Below are positions 43,674-52,656 of a DNA stretch of 64,000 nucleotides, one piece after another. The stretch spans positions 1-64,000 of the forward strand of contig NZ_WIDQ01000004.1 of NCBI RefSeq assembly GCF_009495745.1, read 5' to 3'. Position numbers and translations under genes: made by a program. Every line of letters starts with the position of its first letter. Within the stretch, counting starts at the first letter, position 1. The notes beneath the pieces were generated by a model. The model had not been told where the DNA came from. It saw nothing but the letters and a program-made list of their open reading frames with translations, and did not search any database. This DNA comes from Niveispirillum sp. SYP-B3756. Lineage in GTDB: Bacteria > Pseudomonadota > Alphaproteobacteria > Azospirillales > Azospirillaceae.

Positions 43674-44024
43674 CCCTGATGGGTTCCTTGATAGGAAGGT
43701 CGTGTTTTTTGCCAGGGCGGCATTGAACATTGGCGCGGGATATTTTCAGATTGTCGGTCTGAAACATTCCGTTGGCGTCAATAAATTGCCGGCGTGGTGT
43801 CGCTGTTCTTTTGCGCATTGGGGCTGTGCTCCCCTGTGCGGAAGAGGTTTTGTCACGTTGCCCCCGCTTCATATCGGGTGCAGGGTGGGCAGGGCGGCGT
43901 GATGGGAATGGCGGTCGGATTGCAGCCGGGGCAATGGCTGGGATCGCGTTGGGGACATGACGGTATCGGGCCTGATGGGGCGGTGCCGCATGGGCATATG
44001 GGCTTGGGTGGGAGCATTGGTCGG

Positions 44025-45437
44025 ATGTCGGTGCAGAGTTCGCTGGATCAACAGTGGGCACGGGTGCGGGGCCGTCTGAAGGATGAGGTCGGTGAGACCG
44101 CCTATCGCAGCTGGCTGAAGCCGCTGACGGTGGGGACCTTCGATGGTGGCCAGATCCGTATCCTGGTGCCGACGCGTTTCATGCGCGACTGGATCCGCAC
44201 CCACTATGCCGACCGTATCCGCGCGCTCTGGTCGGGTGAGAATCCCGGCGTGCAATCGGTTGAAATCGTCGTCGCTGCCCCGACCCGGACGGAGCCGGCC
44301 GTCAGTGACGCCGCCGCTGCCCCGCTGGCCGACAGCGCCGGAGAGCCGGTGGCCGAACTGGTCATTGAACCGGTACCGGCCAGTGTGACCGGTGGTGATG
44401 AACGGGCCGACGAGATGTCGGCCCCGCTGGACCCCCGTTTCACCTTTGAGAATTTCGTCGTCGGCAAGCCGAACGAGCTGGCCTTTGCCGCCGCCCGCCG
44501 GGTGGCCGAATCGAACGCGGTACCCTTCAACCCGCTGTTCCTTTATGGCGGTGTCGGTCTGGGTAAGACCCACCTGATGCATGCCATTGCCTGGGCGATT
44601 CGCAAGAAAGACCCGTCGCGCCGCGTGATCTATCTCTCGGCCGAAAAATTCATGTACCAGTTCATCCGCGCCCTGCGCTTCAAGGATACGATGGCCTTCA
44701 AGGAGCAGTTCCGCTCCGTGGATGTGCTGATGATTGATGATGTGCAGTTCATCAGCGGCAAGGACAGCACGCAGGAAGAATTCTTCCATACCTTCAATGC
44801 CCTGGTGGACCAGAACCGCCAGGTCATCATCAGCGCCGACAAGAGCCCGTCGGACCTGGAGGGCATGGAAGAACGCCTGCGTTCGCGTCTGGGCTGGGGG
44901 CTGGTGGCGGATATTCATCCCACTACTTATGAACTCCGCCTGGGCATTCTGCAGCAGAAGGCCGACCGGATCGGCGCCAAGATTCCCATCAAGGTGCTGG
45001 AATTCCTGGCCCACAAGATCACCAGTAATGTGCGCGAGCTGGAAGGCAGCCTGAACCGCATCGTTGCCCATGCTGAACTGGTGGGCCGCGCCATCACCCT
45101 GGAATCGGCGCAGGACGTGCTGCACGATCTGCTGCGCGCCAGCAATCGCCGGGTGACGATTGAAGAAATCCAGAAGAAAGTGGCGGAACATTTCAATATC
45201 CGCCTCGCTGATATGAGCAGTGCCCGCCGCGCCCGCGCCGTGGCCCGCCCGCGTCAGGTGGCCATGTATCTGGCCAAGCAGCTGACCCAGCGCTCCCTGC
45301 CGGAAATTGGCCGCAAATTCGGCGACCGCGACCACACCACGGTGATGCACGCTGTGCGCAAGGTGGACGAATTGTGTGGCACCGACCCCGCCTTTGCGGA
45401 GGATGTGGAACTGCTGCGCCGGATGCTGGAAGGCTGA
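44025..45437 (+). CDS. dnaA: Chromosomal replication initiator DnaA
   Basis: A 470-aa initiator of four domains: domain I ([20 protein letters not shown] ...), a variable Ala/Pro/Glu-rich linker (about 85-135), the AAA+ domain with Walker [13 protein letters not shown], Walker [13 protein letters not shown], and the C-terminal DNA-binding domain with the DnaA signature ([21 protein letters not shown]). It binds DnaA boxes and melts the origin. Start 44025 is preferred because relatives begin shortly before [12 protein letters not shown] codons 41 codons or more upstream in frame give a Gly-rich extension not typical of the family. It follows rpsT after a 720-bp gap. Confidence 0.95.
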   Translation: MSVQSSLDQQWARVRGRLKDEVGETAYRSWLKPLTVGTFDGGQIRILVPTRFMRDWIRTHYADRIRALWSGENPGVQSVEIVVAAPTRTEPAVSDAAAAPLADSAGEPVAELVIEPVPASVTGGDERADEMSAPLDPRFTFENFVVGKPNELAFAAARRVAESNAVPFNPLFLYGGVGLGKTHLMHAIAWAIRKKDPSRRVIYLSAEKFMYQFIRALRFKDTMAFKEQFRSVDVLMIDDVQFISGKDSTQEEFFHTFNALVDQNRQVIISADKSPSDLEGMEERLRSRLGWGLVADIHPTTYELRLGILQQKADRIGAKIPIKVLEFLAHKITSNVRELEGSLNRIVAHAELVGRAITLESAQDVLHDLLRASNRRVTIEEIQKKVAEHFNIRLADMSSARRARAVARPRQVAMYLAKQLTQRSLPEIGRKFGDRDHTTVMHAVRKVDELCGTDPAFAEDVELLRRMLEG

Positions 45438-45499
45438 GGCGCTGCGAGCGCCCGCGCGCCTGCCAGAGGCAGCGCCCGGCACCCGAGGGAATGCGAAAC

Positions 45500-45527
45500 C
45501 CGCCTTGATCGGTCACGATCAAGGCGG
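45500..45527. terminator. Terminator hairpin between dnaA and dapB
   Basis: An 11-bp perfect stem (CCGCCTTGATC / GATCAAGGCGG) with a 6-base loop sits between convergent dnaA and dapB, eight bases from the dapB stop. Confidence 0.65.
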
Positions 45528-45534
45528 ATTGGCA

Positions 45535-46332
45535 TTAAAGCCCCAGCACATCATCCATGTTGTAAAGCCCCGCCGGCTTGCCTGCCACCCATAGGGCGGC
45601 GCGCACGGCACCGCGGGCGAATATGGCGCGGCTGCCGGCCTTGTGGGACAGTTCCAGCCGTTCGGCCTCCGTGGCGAACATCACCGTATGGTCGCCCACC
45701 ACATCGCCGCCGCGCAGGGTGGCGAAACCGATATCGCCCGGCTTGCGGGCCCCGGTATGGCCGTCGCGCACGGCATCCTTCACGGTGGCCAGATCAACGC
45801 CGCGCCCCTCTGCCGCTGCCCGGCCCAGGGCCAGGGCGGTACCGCTGGGGGCATCCACCTTGTGCTTGTGGTGCATCTCCACAATCTCAATATCCCAATC
45901 CGGCCCCAGCGTGGCCGCTACCTTGCGCACCAATCCTGCCAGCAGGGTGACGCCCAGGCTGAAATTGGCCGAGACCACCAGGGGGGCCTTGGCAGCGGCC
46001 TGCGCCAGCCGGGCATGATCCTCGGCGGAAAGGCCGGTGGTGCCGACAATCAGCGCCGTGCCATGGGCCACCGCCAGATCGGCATGGGCCAGTGTGGCGG
46101 CGGGAGCAGTAAAATCAATCACCGCATCGGCGGCGGCGAACAGGGCGGCGGCATCATCGGTCAGCACCACGCCGGCTTCATCCAGCCCCACCAGCGTGCC
46201 CAGGTCGCGGCCCAGGGCCGGGTTGCCAGGCCGTTCGGTGGCGCCGGCCAGGATGGCGCCTTTGCTGCCCAGCACCTCGCGGATCAGCATCTGGCCCATG
46301 CGGCCCGCGCCGCCAACGATCCCGATACGCAT
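45535..46332 (-). CDS. dapB: 4-hydroxy-tetrahydrodipicolinate reductase
   Basis: A 265-aa enzyme of lysine and diaminopimelate synthesis, reducing 4-hydroxy-tetrahydrodipicolinate with NAD(P)H. The Rossmann loop is IGIVGGAGRMGQMLI at the N-terminus; the catalytic block EMHHKHKVDAPSGTAL carries the His and Lys. VIDFTAPAATLAHADLA is the cofactor-side signature. It is convergent with dnaA and stands in the same direction as znuA, 62 bp after that gene would begin its downstream side; no operon partner is evident. Confidence 0.95.
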   Translation of the reverse strand: MRIGIVGGAGRMGQMLIREVLGSKGAILAGATERPGNPALGRDLGTLVGLDEAGVVLTDDAAALFAAADAVIDFTAPAATLAHADLAVAHGTALIVGTTGLSAEDHARLAQAAAKAPLVVSANFSLGVTLLAGLVRKVAATLGPDWDIEIVEMHHKHKVDAPSGTALALGRAAAEGRGVDLATVKDAVRDGHTGARKPGDIGFATLRGGDVVGDHTVMFATEAERLELSHKAGSRAIFARGAVRAALWVAGKPAGLYNMDDVLGL

Positions 46333-46394
46333 CTGCCTGTTCCCATATCTGATGGCAAAACCGGATCAGGGCATAGCACAGGGGGCTGGCCGGA

Positions 46395-47342
46395 TCAGCC
46401 CCCGGAAAGGCAATCCACCAGTGCCTTGGCGTTGAAGCGCATCAAGGCCGGGTACAAGGCCGGGCCTTCGGGGATGTTCGCCCCTTCCGGGTCCAGCGTG
46501 CCGGTGCGCACGGCAGAGCCTTCCACCAGCACCTTCACCAGCGAGGGTTCAAACTGCGGTTCAGCGAAGACGCAGACGGCCTTGGCATCGCCGATGGCAT
46601 GGCGCAGCTGCGACAGGCGGGCGGCCCCCGGCCGCTGGTCCGGCGTCACCGTGACGGCACCGGCGGCGGCAAGGGCATAACGGTCTTCCAGATAATGATA
46701 GGCATCGTGGAAGACGATGAAGGGCCGGTCCTTCACCGGGGCCAGTTGGGCCGCCAGTTCGTTATCCAGCGCCTCGATGGCGGCCACCTGCTTTTGCGCA
46801 TTGGTGCGGTATGTCGCCGCCCGCTCCGGGTCCAGCTTCACCAGATTGTCGGCCACCGCCTGGGTGATGGCGATCGCATTGCGCGGGTCCAGCCAGATAT
46901 GGCCGTCGGTGCCGGTGGCAGCGTGATCATGGTCATGGTCGTGCTCATGCGCGTGGGAATGATCATGCGTCTCCCACACCCCGCCAGCCCGGCTGGGCAG
47001 CACGCGCACGCCATCCGCTGTGGCCAGCGACAGTTTCACGGCCCGGCCCCCAAGCGCTGTCAGCGGCTTTTCCAGGAAGGTTTCCAGCGCCGGCCCGACC
47101 CAGACCACCAGCTCCGCCCCGTTCAGCGCCTTGGCGTCAGAGGGGCGCAGGGTGAAATCATGCGGGCTGGCGGCACCCCGCACCAGCAGATAGGGCGTGC
47201 CCACCCCTTCCATCACACCCGCCACCAGCGCGTGCAGCGGCTTCACACTGACCACCACATCCGGCGGCGGGGCAGCCATGGCCGGCACGGCCCAGAACAG
47301 GGCAGCAACGGGCAGCAGGCGAAGAAAGCGGCGGGTAAGCAT
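46395..47342 (-). CDS. znuA: Zinc ABC transporter substrate-binding protein
   Basis: A 315-aa periplasmic protein with a signal peptide (LLPVAALFWAVPAMA). The metal-binding His residues are in GAASPHDFTLRPSD, TDGHIWLDP and FHDAYHYLED. Between the first two is the flexible His-rich loop typical of ZnuA (DHSHAHEHDHDHDH, residues about 127-140). It captures zinc and delivers it to ZnuBC. It is divergent from znuCB across a 185-bp region holding a Zur-type palindrome, so it is probably repressed by Zur when zinc is adequate. AAGGAG is 13 bp before the ATG. Confidence 0.93.
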   Translation of the reverse strand: MLTRRFLRLLPVAALFWAVPAMAAPPPDVVVSVKPLHALVAGVMEGVGTPYLLVRGAASPHDFTLRPSDAKALNGAELVVWVGPALETFLEKPLTALGGRAVKLSLATADGVRVLPSRAGGVWETHDHSHAHEHDHDHDHAATGTDGHIWLDPRNAIAITQAVADNLVKLDPERAATYRTNAQKQVAAIEALDNELAAQLAPVKDRPFIVFHDAYHYLEDRYALAAAGAVTVTPDQRPGAARLSQLRHAIGDAKAVCVFAEPQFEPSLVKVLVEGSAVRTGTLDPEGANIPEGPALYPALMRFNAKALVDCLSGG

Positions 47343-47379
47343 GGGAATAACCGGACATCAACAAGGAGAAGACATAAGT

Positions 47380-47394
47380 TGTTATATTATAACA
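47380..47394. promoter_or_regulatory. Probable Zur box between znuA and znuCB
   Basis: TGTTATATTATAACA is a palindrome around a central T, matching the AT-rich GTTATA-TATAAC form of alphaproteobacterial Zur sites. It lies between the divergent zinc uptake genes, where it could control both directions. Confidence 0.75.
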
Positions 47395-47527
47395 TTTGTC
47401 AAGCCATGGGGATTGGCGTAAACCCTGCGTCCGGTGCAAAGCGGCCACCCGCCGGCACCCTTTCCCCTGCGGCACGCGTCGGCCCATCTGGTCGGTTCCT
47501 GCCGCCTGTTCAACCGGAGTAGTGCCC

Positions 47528-48364
47528 TTGTCCCCCCCGCCCTTCCTGCTGCAATGCGATGCGCTGACCGTGCGCCGGGGGGAACGCGCCGTGCTGGACA
47601 ATGTGTCCCTGACGGTGCGGGCGGGTGAGATCGTCACCCTGATCGGCCCCAACGGGGCCGGCAAGACCACTTTGGTGAAAACCGCCTTGAGGCTGGTGAA
47701 GCCCGACCAGGGGAGCGTGCGCCAACGCCCCAACCTGAGCATCGGCTATATGCCACAACGGCTGGCGGTGGACCCGACCCTGCCCTTGACGGTGCGGCGG
47801 TTCCTGGCGCTCTGGTCCAAGGCGGATGCCGACACCATGCGCGCCACCCTGGCAGAGGTGGGCGCCACCCACACCTTCGACCGTGCCATCCAGACCCTGT
47901 CGGGCGGGGAGGCGCAGCGCGTGCTGCTGGCCCGCGCCCTGCTGCGCCAGCCCGACCTGCTGGTGCTGGATGAACCGGTGCAGGCGGTGGATGTGCATGG
48001 CCAGATTGAACTGTTTGAGCTGATCGGCGATATCCGCAACCGGCGCGGCTGCGGCGTGCTGCTGGTCAGCCATGATCTGCATCTGGTGATGGCGCGCACC
48101 GATACGGTGATCTGCCTGAACCGGCATGTCTGCTGCCATGGCAAGCCGGAGGATGTGTCGCGCCATCCCGAATATGTCGCCCTGTTCGGCCGCCATGCCG
48201 AGGCGCTGGCCATCTATCAGCACAGCCATGACCATGCCCATGCCGATGATGGCTGTGTGGTGCCGGCGGGGCTGGAACATACGGCCCATGCCGACCATGC
48301 CGCATCCTGTGATCATGACCATGGGCATGGCCACCATCACCACGGGGACCACCGGCATGGATGA
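47528..48364 (+). CDS. znuC: Zinc ABC transporter ATP-binding protein with His-rich tail
   Basis: A 278-aa ATPase. Walker A is [10 protein letters not shown], signature LSGGEAQRV, Walker [13 protein letters not shown] and H-loop VSHDL. The last 50 or so residues form a His/Asp-rich tail ([11 protein letters not shown], then [16 protein letters not shown]) that could bind zinc on the cytoplasmic side; such a tail is not part of the core ATPase. The TTG at 47528 lies eight bases after GGAG and fits best; a GTG six bases earlier would be too close to it. Its stop overlaps the znuB start by eight bases. Confidence 0.9.
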   Translation: MSPPPFLLQCDALTVRRGERAVLDNVSLTVRAGEIVTLIGPNGAGKTTLVKTALRLVKPDQGSVRQRPNLSIGYMPQRLAVDPTLPLTVRRFLALWSKADADTMRATLAEVGATHTFDRAIQTLSGGEAQRVLLARALLRQPDLLVLDEPVQAVDVHGQIELFELIGDIRNRRGCGVLLVSHDLHLVMARTDTVICLNRHVCCHGKPEDVSRHPEYVALFGRHAEALAIYQHSHDHAHADDGCVVPAGLEHTAHADHAASCDHDHGHGHHHHGDHRHG

Positions 48365-49148
48365 TTTCCTGATCCGCGCCGGGGCCGCCGGCGTTGGCCT
48401 GGCGCTGCTGGCCGGCCCGCTGGGCTGTCTGGTGGTCTGGCGCCGCATGGCCTATTTCGGGGATACCCTGGCCCATTCCGCCCTGCTGGGCGTGGCGCTG
48501 GGCTTTCTGGCCGGGATTGATCTCAATATCGGCGTCGTTGCCGTCTGCCTTTGCATCGCCGTGGCGCTGACCCTGTTACAGGAACAAAGGCGGCTGGCAT
48601 CCGACACGCTGCTGGGCATCGTCTCCCATTCCACCTTGTCGCTGGGACTGATCGCGCTGGCGGCCATGCAGACGGTGCGGGTGGACCTGCTGGCCTATCT
48701 GTTCGGCGATATATTGGCCGTCACGCCCGCTGACCTGATCGCCATTTGGGGCGGCGGGGTCGTGGTGCTGGCAGTGTTGGCCTTGGTCTGGCGTCGCCTG
48801 CTGGCCCTGACGGTGGATGAGGATCTGGCAAGGGTGGAAGGGGTGCCGGTGCGCTGGATCAGGCTGGCCTTCACCTTGTTGATCGCCGCCACCATCGCGC
48901 TGGCGATGAAGATTGTCGGCATCCTGCTGGTGACCTCGCTGCTGATCATCCCCGCCGCCACGGCGCGACGCTTTTCACGCTCACCGGAAATGATGGCCGT
49001 GCTGGCCGCCCTGGCCGGGGCGGTATCGGTGCTGGGCGGGCTGGCCGCCTCGCTCTATGCCGACCTGCCCAGCGGCCCCGCCATCGTCGTCACCGCCGCC
49101 TGCCTGTTCCTGGTGGGGCATCTATTACCGGGGGCGCGCCGGGGCTGA
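48357..49148 (+). CDS. znuB: Zinc ABC transporter permease
   Basis: A 263-aa inner-membrane permease of the ABC-3 family with about eight hydrophobic helices. [28 protein letters not shown] is the family signature near the N-terminus, and [18 protein letters not shown] marks the later coupling region. It forms the zinc channel with ZnuC. The ATG at 48357 overlaps the znuC stop by eight bases; the longer in-frame sequence upstream is an alternative frame of the His-rich tail of znuC and is not coding. Confidence 0.93.
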   Translation: MDDFLIRAGAAGVGLALLAGPLGCLVVWRRMAYFGDTLAHSALLGVALGFLAGIDLNIGVVAVCLCIAVALTLLQEQRRLASDTLLGIVSHSTLSLGLIALAAMQTVRVDLLAYLFGDILAVTPADLIAIWGGGVVVLAVLALVWRRLLALTVDEDLARVEGVPVRWIRLAFTLLIAATIALAMKIVGILLVTSLLIIPAATARRFSRSPEMMAVLAALAGAVSVLGGLAASLYADLPSGPAIVVTAACLFLVGHLLPGARRG

Positions 49149-49174
49149 CAGCCTTGCCATCCTGTCTGGTTGGC

Positions 49175-50068
49175 TCAGCCCCGCAGCCGCCGGCCTGCCA
49201 CCACGGCCCCGCCGACGATCAGCAGGCAGGCAGCCCCCACCACCCAGCTTGGCGTGGCGCGGCCGGCCAGGATCAGCAGGGCGGTGGACAGCAGCGGCGT
49301 GGCATAGGAAAGCGCGCCCAGCGTCTGGATATCGCCGCGCTTCACCCCATGGTCCCAGACGAAAAAGGCCAGCCCCACCGGGCCGATACCCATGGCCGCC
49401 ACCACGGCCCAGCCCCAGCCCTGCGGCCAGACCGTCACCTCAAACAGCAGGTGGCAGAGGCCAGACAGGGCAGCCGTGGCCAGACAGAAGAAACTGACAA
49501 TCTCCGTCGGCACCGCGCCGAACCGGCGGGATAGCACCGAATAGCCGGCCCAGGTGACCGCGCAGGCAATGGCGGAGAGATATCCCGGCAGATATTCCGC
49601 CTTTACCGCCAGCCCCGCCCCGCCGGTGACCAGCAGCAAGGTGCCGGCCAGCCCACAGCAGGCCCCCAGCACCTGCGCCCGGCCCAGCCTCTCACCGGGC
49701 AGCAATCCGGCAAACACCACGATCAGCAGCGGCCAGAGATAGTTGATCAGGTTGGCCTCGGCCGCCGGTGCGGATTGCAGGGCCAGGAAATAGAGAAAAT
49801 GATAGCCGAACAGCCCGCCGATCCCCAGCGCCCAGACCGGCCAGGGCTGGCGCAGCAGCGGGGCCAGCGGCCGGCCCAGCACCAGCAGCAGGCAGAGGCT
49901 GACCAGACCGCCGACGCCGAAGGACAGCGACACCAGCAGAAAGGGCGGCACCGGCCCGGCCAGGGCTGTCAACAGCGCCAGGGTGGACCAGATCAGGATG
50001 GCGCTGGCCCCCACCAAGGTAGCGCGGCGCAGGGCGGGGCCCTTGGCCCCGGCAGTAATCGTGCTCAT
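49175..50068 (-). CDS. EamA/DMT family transporter (YddG-like exporter)
   Basis: A 297-aa membrane protein with ten hydrophobic helices in two EamA repeats. SILIWSTLALLTAL-like ASAILIWSTLALL, AEANLINYLWPLLIVVFAG and the second-half GYSVLSRRFG are close to the YddG/aromatic amino acid exporter branch. The start overlaps the stop of the upstream Lrp-type regulator gene by four bases, so both are one transcription unit. This suggests amino acid efflux under Lrp-type control, an inference from context and family. Confidence 0.87.
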   Translation of the reverse strand: MSTITAGAKGPALRRATLVGASAILIWSTLALLTALAGPVPPFLLVSLSFGVGGLVSLCLLLVLGRPLAPLLRQPWPVWALGIGGLFGYHFLYFLALQSAPAAEANLINYLWPLLIVVFAGLLPGERLGRAQVLGACCGLAGTLLLVTGGAGLAVKAEYLPGYLSAIACAVTWAGYSVLSRRFGAVPTEIVSFFCLATAALSGLCHLLFEVTVWPQGWGWAVVAAMGIGPVGLAFFVWDHGVKRGDIQTLGALSYATPLLSTALLILAGRATPSWVVGAACLLIVGGAVVAGRRLRG

Positions 50069-50547
50069 GCCGGCAAAGGCTCCAGTACCCGGTGCTCCAC
50101 CTGGGTGGACAGCAGCATCACGCAGTGGGTGGCACCATATTCGGCCAACTGGGTCAGCAACCGGTCCAGATGATGCACATCGCGCGCACCGATGCGCAGC
50201 AGATAGCTTTCATCCCCCGTCACCTGATGGCATTCCAGCACCTCCGGCCGGTTGGCGGCGAATCGTACCAGCGCCTGATCCCGGCCCGGCAGGATGCGCA
50301 GCCGGACAAAGCCGTTCAGCCGCAGCCCCAGGGCGGCATGGTTGACCTCCGCCCGGTAGCCCTGTATCAGGCCCGAGGCTTCCATCCGGCGCACCCGCTC
50401 CGCCACGGCCGGGGCGGTCAGCCCCACCTGGCGGGCCAGATCGGCGAAAGATTGCCTTGCATCGCGCTGCAGCTCCCGCAGCAGGTGCAGGTTGATCTCG
50501 TCCAGCGGGTCGTGTGCGGGGGGATGTCGGTCAGGCATGATTGTCAT
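50065..50547 (-). CDS. Lrp/AsnC family regulator
   Basis: A 160-aa feast/famine regulator. The N-terminal helix-turn-helix (LLRELQRDARQSFADLARQV, then PAVAERVRRMEASGLI) is followed by the RAM ligand-binding domain (ECHQVTGDESYLLRIGARD). These proteins form octamers and respond to amino acids. The start ATG 50547 has AAGG before it; an ATG three codons inside is possible. It overlaps the EamA exporter gene and is divergent from a LysE-type exporter gene, so it probably controls one or both. Confidence 0.9.
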   Translation of the reverse strand: MTIMPDRHPPAHDPLDEINLHLLRELQRDARQSFADLARQVGLTAPAVAERVRRMEASGLIQGYRAEVNHAALGLRLNGFVRLRILPGRDQALVRFAANRPEVLECHQVTGDESYLLRIGARDVHHLDRLLTQLAEYGATHCVMLLSTQVEHRVLEPLPA

Positions 50548-50630
50548 CCTGCCTTAACCAAAACCACCTGTCATGCGTCAGCGTGAAGGTGATGTGACAG
50601 TGCCGTGACCCTGTTGCAGGAGTGCGTCGA

Positions 50631-51254
50631 TTGCTGGAAGAAATGGGCATTCTGTGGCGGGGGGTGGTGCTGGGCCTGATCATTGCCGCCCCTGTCGGCC
50701 CCACTGGCCTGTTATGCATCCGTCGCAGCCTGGAACGCGGGTTGGCCACGGGATTTGCCACCGGCATCGGGGCCGCCATCGCCGATGCCGGCTTCAGCGC
50801 CATCGCCGCCTTTGGCATCACCGCCGTGCTGGATATCATCACCGGCAATATGCTGGCGCTGCAGATTGTCGGCGGCTTGTTCCTGCTGGGTGTGGCGATT
50901 CATAGTTTCCTGCGCGATCCCAAACCGCTGACGGCGGTGCCGGTGGCTGGCAACCTGCCGGCTTCGGTGGCGACGGGCCTGTTGTTCACCGTTACCAACC
51001 CGGTGACCATCCTGGGCATCGGCACCATTGTGGTCGGTTTCGGCCACACACGGGGGCCGGCGCAGGATGCCACGCTGGTGGCGGGCATCTTTCTGGGATC
51101 GCTGCTCTGGTGGGCCATCCTGTGCGGCGGCGTCACCCTGCTGCGCCGCCGGGTGACGGGCAACACCGTGCACTGGATCAATATCGGCACCGGCATCCTG
51201 CTGGCAGGATTGGGGCTGTATACGCTGGGCAGTGTGGTGCGGGCGCTGATTTGA
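50631..51254 (+). CDS. LysE family amino acid translocator
   Basis: A 207-aa membrane protein with about six hydrophobic helices. GLIIAAPVGPTGLLCIRRSLERG is the LysE/RhtB signature at the N-terminus (residues about 15-38), and TVTNPVTILGIGTIVVGFG the second. The family exports amino acids or derivatives. TTG 50631 is chosen because AGGAG lies eight bases before it; GTG 50622 and ATG 50643 are alternatives. It is divergent from the Lrp gene with an 83-bp gap that must contain both promoters. Confidence 0.87.
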   Translation: MLEEMGILWRGVVLGLIIAAPVGPTGLLCIRRSLERGLATGFATGIGAAIADAGFSAIAAFGITAVLDIITGNMLALQIVGGLFLLGVAIHSFLRDPKPLTAVPVAGNLPASVATGLLFTVTNPVTILGIGTIVVGFGHTRGPAQDATLVAGIFLGSLLWWAILCGGVTLLRRRVTGNTVHWINIGTGILLAGLGLYTLGSVVRALI

Positions 51255-51291
51255 AGTCCGTCTAAAATTTCCTCTGCCTTTCCAGTCCCTT

Positions 51292-51367
51292 AACCGTCAT
51301 TCCCGCGAAGGCGGGAATCCATACGACAGCACAGATTTTGGATTCCCGCCTTCGCGGGAATGACGGT
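51292..51367. repeat. Palindromic dispersed repeat, copy 2 (dRS3-like arms)
   Basis: Same element as at 24617-24693 in the opposite orientation: identical arms AACCGTCATTCCCGCGAAGG..., and a centre differing at two positions. It sits 38 bp after the LysE-type gene stop. Confidence 0.85.
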
Positions 51368-51446
51368 AGTGAAAAGGCAAAGTTTCGGAAAAACCGATAA
51401 TTTCCCGGACAGACGCTAAGCGGCTGGAGACTTGTTCTCCATTTTT

Positions 51447-51504
51447 CATCCACCATCACCCTGGCCGCAGCACAAGTGATGGTGGATGTAGCGTCAGCGA
51501 CGCT
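51447..51504. terminator. Tandem hairpins between convergent LysE and prmA genes
   Basis: A 13-bp perfect stem (CATCCACCATCAC / GTGATGGTGGATG, 16-base loop) is followed directly by a second small hairpin AGCGTC-AGC-GACGCT (51490-51504). Position between convergent genes suggests a bidirectional stop; T-tracts are absent. Confidence 0.4.
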
Positions 51505-51532
51505 TGTGTGGGGCCGAAAGCCCAGCCTCTCA

Positions 51533-52402
51533 TCAGCCCTTCAGCACCAGGGTGGACCAGTCACCCAGGCGGAAGCGCTTCACCAGTCGCAGGCCCTGGG
51601 CGCGGTGGGCGTTGATGACCAGCGGTTCCTGCCGATGCAGCAGACCGGACAGGATGACGGTGCCGCCGGGTTGAAGGTGGCGGCGCAGGCTGGGCGACAT
51701 CCGGGCCAGCGGGCGGGCCAGGATATTGGCGACGATCAGGTCGAACTTGCCATGCCGGCGCACGGCCTCTGCCGCATAGCCATTGGCGGCATAGAGCTTC
51801 ACCAGCTTGTGCACCCGGTTCAGCTTGGCATTTTCCTGCGCGATCTCAATCGACAGTTCGTCAATATCCACGCCGATCACCGGCACATGGGCCAGCTTGG
51901 CCAGGGCAAAGGCCAGGATGCCGGAACCGCAGCCCATATCCAGCGCATCCTTGATGCGCCCCTTGGCGGCCAGTTCGGAAATGGCGCGCAGGCAGCCCTG
52001 GGTGGTGGCGTGCTCGCCCGAGCCAAAGGCCATGGCCGCTTCGATCTGCAGCCCCATCTTGCCCTTAGGCACCGGCTTCTTATGGTGGCTGCCATGGATG
52101 AAGAAGCGGCCGGCCGTAATCGGCGGGAAGCTGAGATAGGTCTGTGTCACCCAATCGATGGAGGCCAGCGGCTCCTTGGTCATCTCCGGCTCGGCGATGC
52201 CATGGGCAGCGGCCAGCACGGCCAGCTTCATGCCGATGCGGCTGGTGTCAGGCTCGTTATAGGAGGTGCATTCGATCAGCCACTGGCCGCCTTCCTGCAG
52301 CTCAAAGGTGGAAACGGCATCAACATGCGGTTCCACCATATCGGCGAAAACGGGGACCAGCGCCTCCGGCACTTCGAACGCGACACGCCACATCGGCTGC
52401 AT
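51533..52402 (-). CDS. prmA: Ribosomal protein L11 methyltransferase
   Basis: A 289-aa SAM-dependent methyltransferase that methylates ribosomal protein L11. The N-terminal substrate-recognition domain (about residues 1-85) leads into the Rossmann core with motif I ALDMGCGSGILAFALAKL and VIGVDIDELSIEIAQENA; FGSGEHATTQGCL before it is the PrmA signature, and VANILARPL replaces NPPF. The C-terminal strands include GGTVILSGLL. It is monocistronic, convergent with the LysE-type gene and divergent from the TonB receptor gene. Confidence 0.92.
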   Translation of the reverse strand: MQPMWRVAFEVPEALVPVFADMVEPHVDAVSTFELQEGGQWLIECTSYNEPDTSRIGMKLAVLAAAHGIAEPEMTKEPLASIDWVTQTYLSFPPITAGRFFIHGSHHKKPVPKGKMGLQIEAAMAFGSGEHATTQGCLRAISELAAKGRIKDALDMGCGSGILAFALAKLAHVPVIGVDIDELSIEIAQENAKLNRVHKLVKLYAANGYAAEAVRRHGKFDLIVANILARPLARMSPSLRRHLQPGGTVILSGLLHRQEPLVINAHRAQGLRLVKRFRLGDWSTLVLKG

Positions 52403-52656
52403 GAAACTCTCCGCCCCTGGTCCGGGATTGTCTGGTGAATGGTTGCAAGATGCCTGTTCTAGCTTGCGCGCGCGGTGCCTTCAATGCAGCTTTGCCGCAG
52501 GCGTGCCGCGCCCTGATGGCGGATCAGGTCATGGGTTGGGAAAATAAGGTTAATAATTCAGGAACTTGACTGTCAAAATCCTGAAACGCTTCCCTGCTAT
52601 CGCCATGCTGCGCCGCAATATAAACCAAACAGCGGCGTCGCAAGGGATGCCACATC

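Larger units (their letters stand above)
43305..44024 (+). other. 720-bp region between rpsT and dnaA
   Basis: This long gap holds the rpsT terminator, a candidate dnaA promoter (43645-43673), a twice-repeated 13-mer and an inverted repeat. Part of it (43380-43620) is AT-richer than the surroundings. No consensus DnaA box (TTATCCACA) was seen, so it is not called an origin. Open frames here, such as one at 43392-43673, lack ribosome binding sites and family resemblance. Confidence 0.6.

Noticed and set aside
43305-44024. Replication origin between rpsT and dnaA
   Set aside because: No consensus DnaA boxes or clear AT-rich unwinding element; repeats noted separately without the origin claim.
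48126-48356. N-terminal extension of ZnuB
   Set aside because: It is an alternative frame over the His-rich tail of znuC, giving a Met/Pro/Thr-rich sequence; the permease begins at 48357.
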